Of a stretch of DNA of 64,000 bases, positions 1 to 8,694 are shown piece by piece. The position numbers and the translations under genes are program-made. Source of the stretch: Muricauda sp. MAR_2010_75 (lineage in GTDB: Bacteria > Bacteroidota > Bacteroidia > Flavobacteriales > Flavobacteriaceae). The notes beneath the pieces are model-generated. The model searched no databases and was not told the origin of the DNA. It was given only the letters and a program-made list of their open reading frames with translations. Numbering within the stretch: position 1 is the first letter of the stretch; each line of letters opens with the position of its first letter. The stretch spans positions 2,379,501 through 2,443,500 of the forward strand of contig NZ_JQNJ01000001.1 of assembly GCF_000745185.1 (NCBI RefSeq), written 5' to 3'.

Positions 1-1
1 T

Positions 2-193
2 GTGGACTTGCTTATCCGTACCAGTGGTGAACATAGGATAAGCAATTTTTTACTCTGGCAAATTGCTTATGCCGAATTATATTTTATTGATGTATTTTGG
101 CCTGATTTTAGAGAGCATCATTTGGTAGAGGCAATATTAAGTTACCAAAATAGAGAACGACGATTTGGAAAAACTAGCGAACAACTCAATTAA
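2..193 (+). CDS. uppS: Undecaprenyl diphosphate synthase, C-terminal part (cut by window start)
   Basis: This is the last ~63 codons of a cis-prenyltransferase that makes the C55 lipid carrier for peptidoglycan and other envelope glycans. The segment [19 protein letters not shown] matches the conserved C-terminal motif of the family (R-T-S-G-E and the SNFLLWQ helix, which help bind isopentenyl diphosphate). The following YAELYF and the WPDF block are also typical. The true start lies upstream of the window; the GTG at position 2 is only the first in-frame codon. It runs directly into bamA, overlapping it by 29 bp, as is usual in flavobacteria. Confidence 0.9.
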   Translation: MDLLIRTSGEHRISNFLLWQIAYAELYFIDVFWPDFREHHLVEAILSYQNRERRFGKTSEQLN

Positions 194-2837
194 AGGTATA
201 AAAAACTGCATAAAACCATACCTTAAATTACTTCTCCCCTTATTACTTTTTTCCGGCCAGGGCTTTGCCCAGGATATCCCTTTTGAGGACGGAAAGCAAT
301 ATATTTTGGGAGGACTTACGGTCACTGGTCTGCAAAGTTATAATGAGCAGACGGTAAAAACCTATACGGGCCTTCGTGTGGGTCAACCCATTACCGTGCC
401 CGGTGATGAGATCAGTGCTGTGATCAAGAAATTGTGGGGATTGGAACTGTTCAGCAATGTGGAGATGTACTACACCAAGATTGAGGACGACAAGATCTTC
501 TTGGAATTGAACATCACCGAACGTCCAACCTTGGCCAATGTAACGGTATACGGGGTTAAAAAGCGTAAGGTAGAGGAAATCATCAACGATACAGACCTTA
601 AAAAAGGCAAGAAAATTACCGAAAGCTTGATTGCCAATACCAGAAACTACCTTCAAAACAAATATAAAAAGCAAGGCTACCTCAATGCCAAAGTGAACAT
701 AGCCACTGCGCCCGATACTTCGGCCACCAATACGGAGAATATGGTGATCAATGTTAATAAGGGCGATAAGGTAAAAATTCGAAAAATCACTTTTGAGGGC
801 AACGAAAAGCTATCAAACAAACGACTTAGAAAATCACTCAAAAACACCAAAAAGAAAAAATTCTACCGTTTTTGGAAGAAGTCCAAGTACATAGCAGAAG
901 ACTATGAGGAAGACCTTTCCAATTTGGTGGACACCTATGCCGAAAGAGGATACAGGGATGCCCGGGTGCTCTCTGATACTTTTGTTCGAGTCAATGAAAA
1001 GAACATCGATTTAAAAATAAAGGTCGAGGAAGGGGACAAATACTATTTTGGGGACATTGATTTTGTTGGGAACACAGTATACACCGATAGGCAATTGAGC
1101 CAAGTCCTGGGGATTCGAAAAGGACAAACGTATAATGGCGTATTGCTCAAGGAACGGGTAGCGGATGACTCCAAACCAGATGCCAACGACCTGACGAACC
1201 TTTACCAGAACAATGGGTATTTGTTTTCCAGTATCAACCCAGTTGAGGTATCTGCGGTTAATGATACTATAGATTTTGAAATCCGAATCATAGAAGGAAA
1301 AGAAACCTTTCTGAACCATGTGACCGTAACTGGGAACGATAAAACCAATGATCACGTAATTTTCAGGGAGTTACGCACCAGGCCCGGTCAAAAATACAGC
1401 AAGGATGATTTGGTACGGAGTATCAGGGAATTGGGACAATTGGGCTTCTTTGATGCCGAGCAGATAAAACCGGATATTCAAAACCCCAACCCAAATGAGG
1501 GAACTGTAGACGTAAATTACAGCCTTGTGGAAGCAGGCTCTAGCCAGATAGAGCTACAAGGCGGTTTTGGTGGTGGCGGTTTTATTGGAACCCTGGGGCT
1601 TTCCTTCAGTAACTTCTCATTAAAGAATATTTTTAATGGAGAGGCCTACAAACCAGTTCCTATGGGTGACGGGCAAACCTTTGCGCTTCGCTTACAGGCC
1701 AGCAGAACCTTCCGTGTGTACAGTTTAAATTTTGCGGAACCATGGTTAGGGGGTAAAAAACCGGTACGTTTTAATCTTTCACTCTCAAGAACCCAGCAAT
1801 TTGCCACCGACTTTAGTAGTCGGGGTAGAATTGAAGTTGACAAGAGCAGAGGGTTTTCCATTACCGGGGTTTCGGCTGGATTGGCAAAAAGGGTGCAGTG
1901 GCCCGATGATTATTTTACCGTTTCCCACGCCTTGAGCTATCAGTTATATGATTTCAAGGAATATCGTAATGGACTTTTCAATTTTGGTAATGGAAGTTCA
2001 AATTCATTGAGTTATACTTTGGGGATTTCACGTAGTTCCCAAGGACCTAATAGGATATTCCCGATGTCTGGATCTAATTTTGAGGTTACGGCCAAATTTA
2101 CACCGCCGTATTCGCTTTTCAGTTCAAAGGACTATAAGCAAATTAGAGAGGATATCAGGACAACCACTGAAAGACTTTTGGAAATTGGTTCCAATCCAAC
2201 AGATATAGACGAGCAATTGGAGTTTGCGCAATTGAGTGACAATTTAGAACAAATGGAGGAAGAGCGCTTTAAACTATTGGAGTTCTACAAAATAAAATTT
2301 AAGGGAGATTGGTACACCAATTTGGTGGACAAACTGGTATTGCGCACCAATGCAGAATTTGGGTTCCTTGGAGCTTACAACCACGATATTGGAGCGGTTC
2401 CCTTTGAACGCTTCTTTGTGGGAGGTGATGGTCTAGGAAACTTTACCTTGGACGGTAGGGATGTAATTCAGTTAAGAGGCTATGAAAACAGTTCCCTAAC
2501 GCCGTTTAGTACCAACCCAATTACGGGTAACCTAGAAAGAGATGGGGGAACCATTTACAATAAATTCTCTTTGGAATTGCGCTATCCGCTAACCCTTAAG
2601 CCTTCCGCATCCATTTATGCATTGTCTTTTTTGGAGGCAGGGAACGCTTTCAACAATTTTAGTGAGTTTAATCCGTTTGAATTAAAAAGATCTGCCGGAG
2701 TGGGGCTGCGTATTTTTATGCCGGCATTCGGTCTCTTGGGAATTGATTTCGGTTACGGTTTCGATACAGATGCCCAACCAGGATCAATAGGGCCAAGTGG
2801 CTGGCAAACGCACTTCATCATCGGGCAGCAGTTTTAA
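165..2837 (+). CDS. bamA: Outer membrane protein assembly factor BamA (Omp85 family)
   Basis: 890-residue Omp85 protein that folds and inserts beta-barrel proteins into the outer membrane. Residues ~14-36 form a signal peptide (hydrophobic LLLPLLLF, then GFAQ). Several POTRA-type repeats occupy ~40-440, each with the G-x-x-x-x segment seen in [18 protein letters not shown] and [24 protein letters not shown]. The C-terminal barrel runs from ~460 to the end. The barrel carries the family (V/I)RG(Y/F) signature as LRGY (~775), and the chain ends in aromatic F (QQF). The start used is a TTG inside uppS; no ATG lies between it and the signal peptide, so the start is probable rather than certain. 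The next two genes are OmpH/Skp chaperones for the same pathway. Confidence 0.93.
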   Translation: MEKLANNSIKGIKNCIKPYLKLLLPLLLFSGQGFAQDIPFEDGKQYILGGLTVTGLQSYNEQTVKTYTGLRVGQPITVPGDEISAVIKKLWGLELFSNVEMYYTKIEDDKIFLELNITERPTLANVTVYGVKKRKVEEIINDTDLKKGKKITESLIANTRNYLQNKYKKQGYLNAKVNIATAPDTSATNTENMVINVNKGDKVKIRKITFEGNEKLSNKRLRKSLKNTKKKKFYRFWKKSKYIAEDYEEDLSNLVDTYAERGYRDARVLSDTFVRVNEKNIDLKIKVEEGDKYYFGDIDFVGNTVYTDRQLSQVLGIRKGQTYNGVLLKERVADDSKPDANDLTNLYQNNGYLFSSINPVEVSAVNDTIDFEIRIIEGKETFLNHVTVTGNDKTNDHVIFRELRTRPGQKYSKDDLVRSIRELGQLGFFDAEQIKPDIQNPNPNEGTVDVNYSLVEAGSSQIELQGGFGGGGFIGTLGLSFSNFSLKNIFNGEAYKPVPMGDGQTFALRLQASRTFRVYSLNFAEPWLGGKKPVRFNLSLSRTQQFATDFSSRGRIEVDKSRGFSITGVSAGLAKRVQWPDDYFTVSHALSYQLYDFKEYRNGLFNFGNGSSNSLSYTLGISRSSQGPNRIFPMSGSNFEVTAKFTPPYSLFSSKDYKQIREDIRTTTERLLEIGSNPTDIDEQLEFAQLSDNLEQMEEERFKLLEFYKIKFKGDWYTNLVDKLVLRTNAEFGFLGAYNHDIGAVPFERFFVGGDGLGNFTLDGRDVIQLRGYENSSLTPFSTNPITGNLERDGGTIYNKFSLELRYPLTLKPSASIYALSFLEAGNAFNNFSEFNPFELKRSAGVGLRIFMPAFGLLGIDFGYGFDTDAQPGSIGPSGWQTHFIIGQQF

Positions 2838-2932
2838 TTAAAGGAAAATAGGCGCTTTGTAATTTATAAATAGCTCATTTTAAATTAATTAGTTATTTTG
2901 GCACGATATTTTCTATGTAAAAACGGATAAAG

Positions 2933-3766
2933 ATGAATACCAAAGTTCTTTTGTCATTACTTGTTTTGATGTCATCCTTTTATGGCTTTTCCCAAAGGGG
3001 AGTGCGCATAGGATATGTGGATATGGAATATATCCTAGAAAATGTGGAAGAATATAGGGATGCCACCGAGCAGTTGGAAGCCAAGGCGCAAAAGTGGAAG
3101 AAAGAGATTGAGCTGAAGCAAAGCGTCATTGAGCAGATGAAAAAAGATTTAATGGCCGAAAAAGTGCTATTGACAGATGAACTCATCACCGAACGTGAAG
3201 AGGAAATTCAGATTTTGGAGAAGGAAATGTTGGACTATCAACAAGACCGTTTTGGTCCACAAGGGGATTTGGTGCTGCAAAAAAAGCTGTTGATTCAGCC
3301 TATTCAGGACCAAGTGTTCAATGAAGTCCAAAAAATCGGAGGCAATAAAAGATACGATTTTATTTTTGATAAATCAGCAGATGTTGTAATGTTGTACTCC
3401 GAAAAAAGGCACGATATTAGTGACTTGGTTTTAAGAGAGATAGGACGCACTAGAAAAATAAGCGCCTCCAACAGAAAACAAGAAGAACAAAATAGGTTGG
3501 AGCAGTTTATTGAAGAAGAAGAAGGAGAAGATGAAATCAGTGATGCCCTAAGAGAAAGACAAGAAAGAACCGATTCCATTCAACAGGCCAATGCCCAAGC
3601 AGTGGAAGATAGAAGAGCCGAACAGTTAAGGCTCAGGGAAGAACGCAAAAAAGCCTACGAGGAGCGAAGAAAAAAATTATTGGAAGAGCGCGAGGCCAAA
3701 CGCAAAGCCAGATTGGAAGAGCGTGAAAAAGCGCAAGAACAACAAAAGGATTCCATACAACAGTAA
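2933..3766 (+). CDS. OmpH/Skp family periplasmic chaperone, long paralogue
   Basis: 277 residues with a signal peptide (~1-21, cut near GFSQ), then an OmpH/Skp fold: IGYVDMEYILENVEEY at the N-terminal strand, long amphipathic helices with heptad charge (~45-110), and a returning strand near YDFIFDKSADVVMLY. Skp-type proteins hold unfolded outer membrane proteins for BamA. The C-terminal ~90 residues are an extremely charged Glu/Arg/Lys/Gln coiled-coil tail that ordinary Skp (~160 aa) lacks. It sits 95 bp after bamA and 44 bp before a normal-length paralogue, so an outer membrane biogenesis operon is likely. Confidence 0.88.
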   Translation: MNTKVLLSLLVLMSSFYGFSQRGVRIGYVDMEYILENVEEYRDATEQLEAKAQKWKKEIELKQSVIEQMKKDLMAEKVLLTDELITEREEEIQILEKEMLDYQQDRFGPQGDLVLQKKLLIQPIQDQVFNEVQKIGGNKRYDFIFDKSADVVMLYSEKRHDISDLVLREIGRTRKISASNRKQEEQNRLEQFIEEEEGEDEISDALRERQERTDSIQQANAQAVEDRRAEQLRLREERKKAYEERRKKLLEEREAKRKARLEEREKAQEQQKDSIQQ

Positions 3767-3810
3767 ATAGTGGAGCACTAAATTTAACATCAAAATAGTA
3801 ACGTAGAATC

Positions 3811-4320
3811 ATGAAAAATGTAAAAAGAATCGCTGTGGCCCTAGTATTGTTTGTGGCGGCTACGGGTTTTGTAAATGCACAGAGCAAGGTTGCACACGTC
3901 AATGTACAGCAACTATTGTCTGAAATGCCGGAGATGAAGGCTGCCCAAGCCGAGTTGAAAAAATTGCAGGAAACTTACAGAGCGGACATTGAAAGTTCCA
4001 TGACCGAACTTAAAAATAAGTATACCCAATACTCCAACGAAGCCACTGCCAAGACCAAGGAGGAAAATGAAGAAAGAGCATTGGAGCTTCAAGGTTTTGA
4101 AAGGAATATTCAAGAAGCCGAACAAGCTGCTATGCAAGAATTGCAGAAGAAACAACAAGAATTGTTCGCCCCTATTTCAGAAAAAGCAAAGAATGCCATT
4201 GAGAAAGTGGCAGCAGCCCAAGGATTCGATTATGTAATCGATGCCAGCCCGGGCTTGAGCTTGATCGTAGCTAAAGGAAAGGACTTATTGCCCGCTGTTA
4301 AGCAGGAATTGGGCTTCTAA
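3811..4320 (+). CDS. OmpH/Skp family periplasmic chaperone
   Basis: 169 residues, the usual Skp length. A signal peptide spans ~1-23 (AATGFVNAQ). The mature protein begins with KVAHVNVQQLLSEMPEMKAA, continues with long helices rich in Glu/Lys/Gln (the tentacles of the Skp trimer), and ends with FDYVIDASPGLSLIVAKGKDL, a typical closing strand. Probable role: holdase for outer membrane proteins in the periplasm. It is the last gene before a strong terminator at 4342-4378, so the bamA-skp-skp unit probably ends here. Confidence 0.9.
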   Translation: MKNVKRIAVALVLFVAATGFVNAQSKVAHVNVQQLLSEMPEMKAAQAELKKLQETYRADIESSMTELKNKYTQYSNEATAKTKEENEERALELQGFERNIQEAEQAAMQELQKKQQELFAPISEKAKNAIEKVAAAQGFDYVIDASPGLSLIVAKGKDLLPAVKQELGF

Positions 4321-4341
4321 GCACAATGTATAAAATTTTAT

Positions 4342-4378
4342 AAGCCGCTTTTTCTAAAAGGAAAAGCGGTTTTTTTGT
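4342..4378 (+). terminator. Rho-independent terminator after the bamA-ompH unit
   Basis: Stem CCGCTTTT (4345-4352) pairs with AAAAGCGG (4362-4369) and is followed by a run of T (4370-4376). It lies between the second ompH gene and murI. Confidence 0.85.
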
Positions 4379-4410
4379 TTTTATAAAACTTTAAGTATCT
4401 ATTTTTGGAT

Positions 4411-5190
4411 ATGCACGGACCCATTGGCATTTTCGATTCAGGTGTTGGGGGCACCTCCATTTGGAAGGAAATCAAAAAAATGTTGCCCCATGAAAATACC
4501 ATCTATTTGGCCGATAGTGCCAACGCTCCCTACGGTGAAAAATCAAAAGAAGAAATCCTTCAGCTTAGCATAAAGAACACAGAATTCTTATTGCAGCAAG
4601 ATTGTAAGCTCATTGTTGTGGCCTGCAATACCGCTACAACCAATGCCATTGATTACTTACGGACGCATTACAACGTTCCGTTTATAGGTATTGAACCGGC
4701 CATTAAACCCGCGGCACTTCATACAAAAACCAAGAAGGTTGGGGTGTTGGCCACCCAGGGTACTTTATCCAGTAGTCTATTCCACAACACCTCAAAGCTA
4801 TTTGCTGAAGGTATTACAGTGGTGGAGCAAGAGGGAAAGGGTTTAGTGGAACTCATTGAGAGCGGTCAAATCAATTCGGTGGTTACCCGCGGATTGCTCC
4901 TTTCCTTTTTAAGGCCCATGTTGGAGCAGGATATCGACTGTTTGGTCTTGGGTTGCACCCATTATCCGTATTTAATCCCTTTGTTACAAGATATACTTCC
5001 AGACCATATCAGCATTATTGATTCTGGTGAGGCCGTGGCACGGCAGACCAAAGCGGTTTTGGAGAAAAACCAACTATTGAACACCAAAGGCCAACCTGGG
5101 GAACACCTGTTTTGTTCCAATAAAGGTATTGAAGTCTTGAGGAACCTAGTGGATGATGACAACGCCCAAATTTCCTATTTGGATTTCTGA
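4411..5190 (+). CDS. murI: Glutamate racemase
   Basis: 259 residues from the ATG at 4411 (a TTG two codons upstream is less likely). MurI converts L- to D-glutamate for peptidoglycan stem peptides. The N-terminal GIFDSGVGG carries the catalytic-site Asp and Ser. The two catalytic cysteines are in VVACNTATTNA (~residue 74) and VLGCTHYP (~185). LADSANAPYGEKS is the usual substrate loop. It is separated from the upstream ompH genes by a terminator and converges on folA with only 3 bp between the stop codons. Confidence 0.95.
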   Translation: MHGPIGIFDSGVGGTSIWKEIKKMLPHENTIYLADSANAPYGEKSKEEILQLSIKNTEFLLQQDCKLIVVACNTATTNAIDYLRTHYNVPFIGIEPAIKPAALHTKTKKVGVLATQGTLSSSLFHNTSKLFAEGITVVEQEGKGLVELIESGQINSVVTRGLLLSFLRPMLEQDIDCLVLGCTHYPYLIPLLQDILPDHISIIDSGEAVARQTKAVLEKNQLLNTKGQPGEHLFCSNKGIEVLRNLVDDDNAQISYLDF

Positions 5191-5193
5191 GCC

Positions 5194-5685
5194 TTATTTT
5201 TTTGTGTAGGTGAGATAGGTAAAACTGTATTGGTGTCGATCATCTTTTGGATGATGTTCCTCTTTCACCAACTCCCATTCATTGGGATTGATTTCAGGAA
5301 AAAAGGTATCCGCTTCAAAAGTGCCGTGGACCCGGGTGAGTTCCATATCAGTGGCAAAAGACATGGATTGCCTATAAATTTCACCACCACCAATAATAAA
5401 AGCGGTTTCATTATTACCCACCAAATCAATGGCATCTTCAAGAGAATGTACTATGGTACACGGAAACTTAGGCGTGTAGTCTTTATCTCGGGTAACCACA
5501 ATATGCTCACGGTTTGGTAAAGGCTTGGGAAAGCTTTCCAGCGTCTTTCTGCCCATAATGATCTTATGGCCTGTGGTAAGGGCCTTAAACCGCTTAAAAT
5601 CATCGGGAAGGTGCCAGACCAAATCGTTGTCCTTCCCCAAAGCATTGTTCTCTGCGGCAGCGGCTATAATAATCAGTCGCTTCAC
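5194..5685 (-). CDS. folA: Dihydrofolate reductase
   Basis: 163 residues, standard DHFR length. It reduces dihydrofolate to tetrahydrofolate with NADPH; in this organism thyA (20.1 kb) regenerates dihydrofolate and metF/metH use the folate pool. Visible landmarks are AAAENNALGKDNDLVWHLPDD (NADPH loop plus the catalytic acidic residue), IIMGRKTLESFPKPLPNR (cofactor site) and FIIGGGEIY (GG before the nicotinamide pocket). The start is GTG at 5685, overlapping the stop of the upstream 2TM gene by 4 bp (GTGA), so the two are translationally coupled. Confidence 0.95.
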   Translation of the reverse strand: MKRLIIIAAAAENNALGKDNDLVWHLPDDFKRFKALTTGHKIIMGRKTLESFPKPLPNREHIVVTRDKDYTPKFPCTIVHSLEDAIDLVGNNETAFIIGGGEIYRQSMSFATDMELTRVHGTFEADTFFPEINPNEWELVKEEHHPKDDRHQYSFTYLTYTKK

Positions 5686-6074
5686 AGCTCTTTTTTTTTA
5701 TTTATTTTGGAAAGTGGAAAGTCCGTATCGATTTCTTTTTGGATTTCGGCAATGCGCTTTTTCTGTTGTTCCACCAAACGTTCACGCTGCTTGCGTTCCC
5801 AATCCTGCCCCATGAACTTGTGGGTTACAAATACGTTAAAGGTGTGCAAGACCAATAAAAATGCCCAGAAAATAATCACCCAAATGGACCAGTCGTAAGC
5901 TTCACCGTACTTCAGGATTTTGTTGGCCAGTACCAAAAAAAGGCTTCCAATCAAAAAAATGACCAAATGGGAAAACAGTCGTTTCTTCCGTTTGATGCGC
6001 TTTTGGGCATTTTCCAGAAGTTCGTGCTGCTTTAAATCTATTTCTGTCTTTTTCTTTTTACCAAAGGACAACAT
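5682..6074 (-). CDS. 2TM domain membrane protein
   Basis: 130 residues from the ATG at 6074; further in-frame codons upstream extend into the divergent promoter region and do not look coding. The Lys-rich N-terminus (FGKKKKTEIDL) is followed by two transmembrane segments: LFSHLVIFLIGSLFLVLANK and a second one around WVIIFWAFLLVLHTFNVF. A charged cytoplasmic tail ends the protein (RKQRERLVEQQKKRI). This matches the 2TM family common in flavobacteria, also found fused to LytTR regulators; the function of the free-standing form is unknown. It is coupled to folA by a 4-bp overlap. Confidence 0.75.
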   Translation of the reverse strand: MLSFGKKKKTEIDLKQHELLENAQKRIKRKKRLFSHLVIFLIGSLFLVLANKILKYGEAYDWSIWVIIFWAFLLVLHTFNVFVTHKFMGQDWERKQRERLVEQQKKRIAEIQKEIDTDFPLSKINKKKEL

Positions 6075-6128
6075 GGAATGGCTATCTTTAACAACAAAGA
6101 TAATTGAATTGTTCCCAAAACCTCTGCA

Positions 6129-7223
6129 ATGCAAAGTCTAAGAAAAAAATTTCCTGTCCTAAATCAATGTTTATATGCCAATACAGCTTCTGCAGGCCTT
6201 TTGAGTGAAGATTTAATGGAATGGCGACAAGGCCACGATCTTGATTTTCTTATTGGTGGTAGCGAAATGAAGGCCAAAGGCTTTGCCCACATGCCTGAGA
6301 TCAAGAAAACCGTTGGTAACTTTTTTCATTGCAAACCAACTAATGTGGCCTTGGTGCCCAATTTTAGTTTGGGGATGAATATGCTTCTGGAAGGACTTTC
6401 CAAGGAGAAAAAAGTCTTATTGCTCCAAAACGATTACCCTTCCGTAAACTGGCCCTTTGAGACCCGAAATTTCAATAGGGAGTATGTGGACATCGATGAG
6501 CACATGGAGGAAAACATCTATAAAAAGGTAAAAACCGGAAGCATTGATGTGTTGGCTCTAAGCGTGGTGCAATGGGTGAACGGGTTAAAAATAGACCTTG
6601 ATTTTATAAGGCAATTGAAAAATGATTTCCCCGACCTAGTGATTATTGGTGATGGCACCCAGTTTTGTGGTACGGAGACCTTCAATTTTGACAAATCTGG
6701 GTTCGATATTTTAGGCACGAGCACCTACAAATGGCTATTGGCCGGTTATGGTAACGCCTTTTTTCTGGTGAAAGATGCCGTTATGGACCAATTTGAACTT
6801 AAAGGTATCGGTAATGGCTCCGTGAACAATGATCTGTCCAAGAGGGACAGTATTCCATTTTGCAAATATTTGGAACCGGGTCATTTGGATTCCTTCAATT
6901 TTGGAAGCCTGGAATTTGCACTCAACTTTTTGGATGAGATCGGCTTGGAGGATATTCAGGCACATTTACAAAAACTGTCCAACAAAGCAAAAAATGCTTT
7001 TTCAGAATTGGGACTTTTGGAACAAAGTGTACTGGAAAGAAAGCAGCACAGCACCATATTCAATATAAAGGGAGACGAGAAACTGTTCAATAAATTAACG
7101 GAGGAAAATGTAGTCGCCTCACCGCGGGGAGGGGGTATACGTTTGAGCTTTCATTTTTACAATACAGAAGAGGAGATAGATGTTGTTGAAACACTTTTAA
7201 AGCGTTGGGCCTCAAAAGGATAA
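6129..7223 (+). CDS. Class V aminotransferase-fold PLP enzyme
   Basis: 364-residue fold-type I PLP enzyme of the NifS/isopenicillin-N-epimerase-like class V group. The Schiff-base lysine is in LGTSTYKWLLAGYG (~residue 201), preceded by the cofactor Asp in VIIGDGTQFCGT (~174). The C-terminal part contains SPRGGGIRLSFHFYNTEEEID, typical of the small domain. Substrate is not visible from sequence. It is divergent from the folA unit and lies ~1.5 kb from egtB/egtD. EgtE, the C-S lyase of ergothioneine synthesis, belongs to this fold, so that role is possible but unproven; a cysteine desulfurase-like or epimerase role is the alternative. Confidence 0.85.
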   Translation: MQSLRKKFPVLNQCLYANTASAGLLSEDLMEWRQGHDLDFLIGGSEMKAKGFAHMPEIKKTVGNFFHCKPTNVALVPNFSLGMNMLLEGLSKEKKVLLLQNDYPSVNWPFETRNFNREYVDIDEHMEENIYKKVKTGSIDVLALSVVQWVNGLKIDLDFIRQLKNDFPDLVIIGDGTQFCGTETFNFDKSGFDILGTSTYKWLLAGYGNAFFLVKDAVMDQFELKGIGNGSVNNDLSKRDSIPFCKYLEPGHLDSFNFGSLEFALNFLDEIGLEDIQAHLQKLSNKAKNAFSELGLLEQSVLERKQHSTIFNIKGDEKLFNKLTEENVVASPRGGGIRLSFHFYNTEEEIDVVETLLKRWASKG

Positions 7224-7364
7224 TTGGTAAAAAACATGGAATTAAATTGATAAAAGTAACCCAATTGTTAGGCGCATTTTATCAATATGATAAATCGAAC
7301 TTAACGAATTGTAAATAAGCAGTTTTATGTATTGCTTTGTACCGGAATTAAAATTTTTAGTACC

Positions 7365-7661
7365 ATGGCAATAAAAAAACAATACCTAAAAAGCAAGCCT
7401 GTTTGCAAGGTGACTTTTACCGTTCCGGCAGAAGAGGCGGACAAAGTGGCCGTAGTGGGCGATTTTAACAATTGGAACCCTAAAGGGAGCACTTTGAAGA
7501 AGCTAAAAAACGGAACTTTCAAAGGAACCTTTGAACTTCCCAAAGAGAACACCTACGAATTCAGATACCTTATTGACGGTAGTTATACCAACGATGAAGA
7601 GGCAGACCGTTTTCAATGGAACGATTACGCCGGAACCGAGAACGCCGTTCTGGAAGTGTAA
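7365..7661 (+). CDS. Glycogen-binding (CBM48/isoamylase-N) domain protein
   Basis: 98 residues from the ATG at 7365, which sits just before the basic MAIKKQYLKSKP; the longer reading frame has no family support. The body VAVVGDFNNWNPKGSTLKKL ... GTFKGTFELP ... YEFRYLIDGSY is a single CBM48/AMPK-beta-type domain, with the conserved GDFNxW and the YEFRYLIDG strand. Such free-standing domains are common in Bacteroidota; by family they may bind glycogen or starch-like glucans. No enzyme of glycogen metabolism lies next to it. It converges on egtD. Confidence 0.85.
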   Translation: MAIKKQYLKSKPVCKVTFTVPAEEADKVAVVGDFNNWNPKGSTLKKLKNGTFKGTFELPKENTYEFRYLIDGSYTNDEEADRFQWNDYAGTENAVLEV

Positions 7662-7712
7662 AAAAAAAATCAATCGTCATTGGAGCTCCCCAACTTCAAT
7701 GGCGGTTTTGGT

Positions 7713-8678
7713 TCATTTGGTGAACACGTAATTTTTGTAGTTTTCTTCCTGGTCCGAAAAGGAGGTGGCAATCTCTAGCCCAGCCTCTCCGGCCAACCAT
7801 TTTACCACGGCATCATCATATTTTTGTGAAATTTCGGTGTGGATGGTCTCCCATTGTTTGAACGGGACTTCTAAATCCAAACTTTCTATATGGGCCATTT
7901 GTCTTTCTTTGGAAACCAAATAGCTTTTCGCCGTTCCAGTTTGGGGGTCATAGACTTCCCAATGTAAAAATTTGTCTAGATCAAAATTACCACCCATTTC
8001 TTTGTTGATACGGGTTAGGATGTTCTTGTTGAAGGCTTCGGTAATTCCCGCTTTGTCGTTATAGGCATCTAAGATGGTCTGCGGGTTTTTCTTTTGGTCG
8101 AATCCCATAAAAATAAGGTCGTCAGGGTTGATGGCGCTCCTCATATTTTTGAGAAATTCCACCGCCTGTGGATGCAACAGATTGCCAATATTGGAACCTA
8201 GGAACAAAATCACTTTTCTCCGTCCATTGCTCTCCCCAATGTTGCGCAGCGTATCAAAATAAGTGCCCTGCAGCGGATTTATGACCACTTCCGGAATTTC
8301 TTTGTGCAGTGAGGTTTCCAGTTCATTCAATGCATTTTGGCTGATATCAATGGGCCTATAATCAAATGGAAGGTTCCGTTCCACCAAATGCCGCAGTAAA
8401 ATCTTCGTTTTTTTACCATCACCTGCCCCTAATTCAAATAGGCTGAATGGTTCTCCACCACCAGAAAATAGGTCAACGATTTCGGCTTTGTTCGCTTCCA
8501 GAATATTGAATTCACAATCCGTGAGGTAATATTCAGGCATAGCCATGATGTCCTGAAAAAGTTTATCGCCTACCTCGTCGTAAAAATATTTGGAGGATAG
8601 GTATTTGGGATGGGCTGTAAGTCCTTCATACACCTCTTGTTCAAAGACGGATGTAAATGTGGTGGTTTTTGATCGCAT
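7713..8678 (-). CDS. egtD: L-histidine N-alpha-methyltransferase (EgtD)
   Basis: 321-residue SAM-dependent methyltransferase of the EgtD family. It trimethylates histidine to hercynine, the first step of ergothioneine synthesis. Visible landmarks: YFYDEVGDKLFQDI and PEYYLTDCEFNIL (N-terminal substrate domain), LFELGAGDGKKT (SAM motif I), and FLGSNIGNL, whose Asn lies in the histidine pocket of the family. IHTEISQKY near the C-terminus aligns with the region carrying the specificity Glu of mycobacterial EgtD. The other specificity residue (a Met there) appears to be Ser here, by eye from memory of that protein, so treat this cautiously. It follows egtB by 16 bp on the same strand. Confidence 0.9.
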   Translation of the reverse strand: MRSKTTTFTSVFEQEVYEGLTAHPKYLSSKYFYDEVGDKLFQDIMAMPEYYLTDCEFNILEANKAEIVDLFSGGGEPFSLFELGAGDGKKTKILLRHLVERNLPFDYRPIDISQNALNELETSLHKEIPEVVINPLQGTYFDTLRNIGESNGRRKVILFLGSNIGNLLHPQAVEFLKNMRSAINPDDLIFMGFDQKKNPQTILDAYNDKAGITEAFNKNILTRINKEMGGNFDLDKFLHWEVYDPQTGTAKSYLVSKERQMAHIESLDLEVPFKQWETIHTEISQKYDDAVVKWLAGEAGLEIATSFSDQEENYKNYVFTK

Positions 8679-8694
8679 AACAGTTAAGTCGGGA

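Noticed and set aside
4405..4410. TTG start two codons before the murI ATG
   Set aside because: MurI proteins normally begin only a few residues before GIFDSGVGG, and ATG at 4411 fits better.
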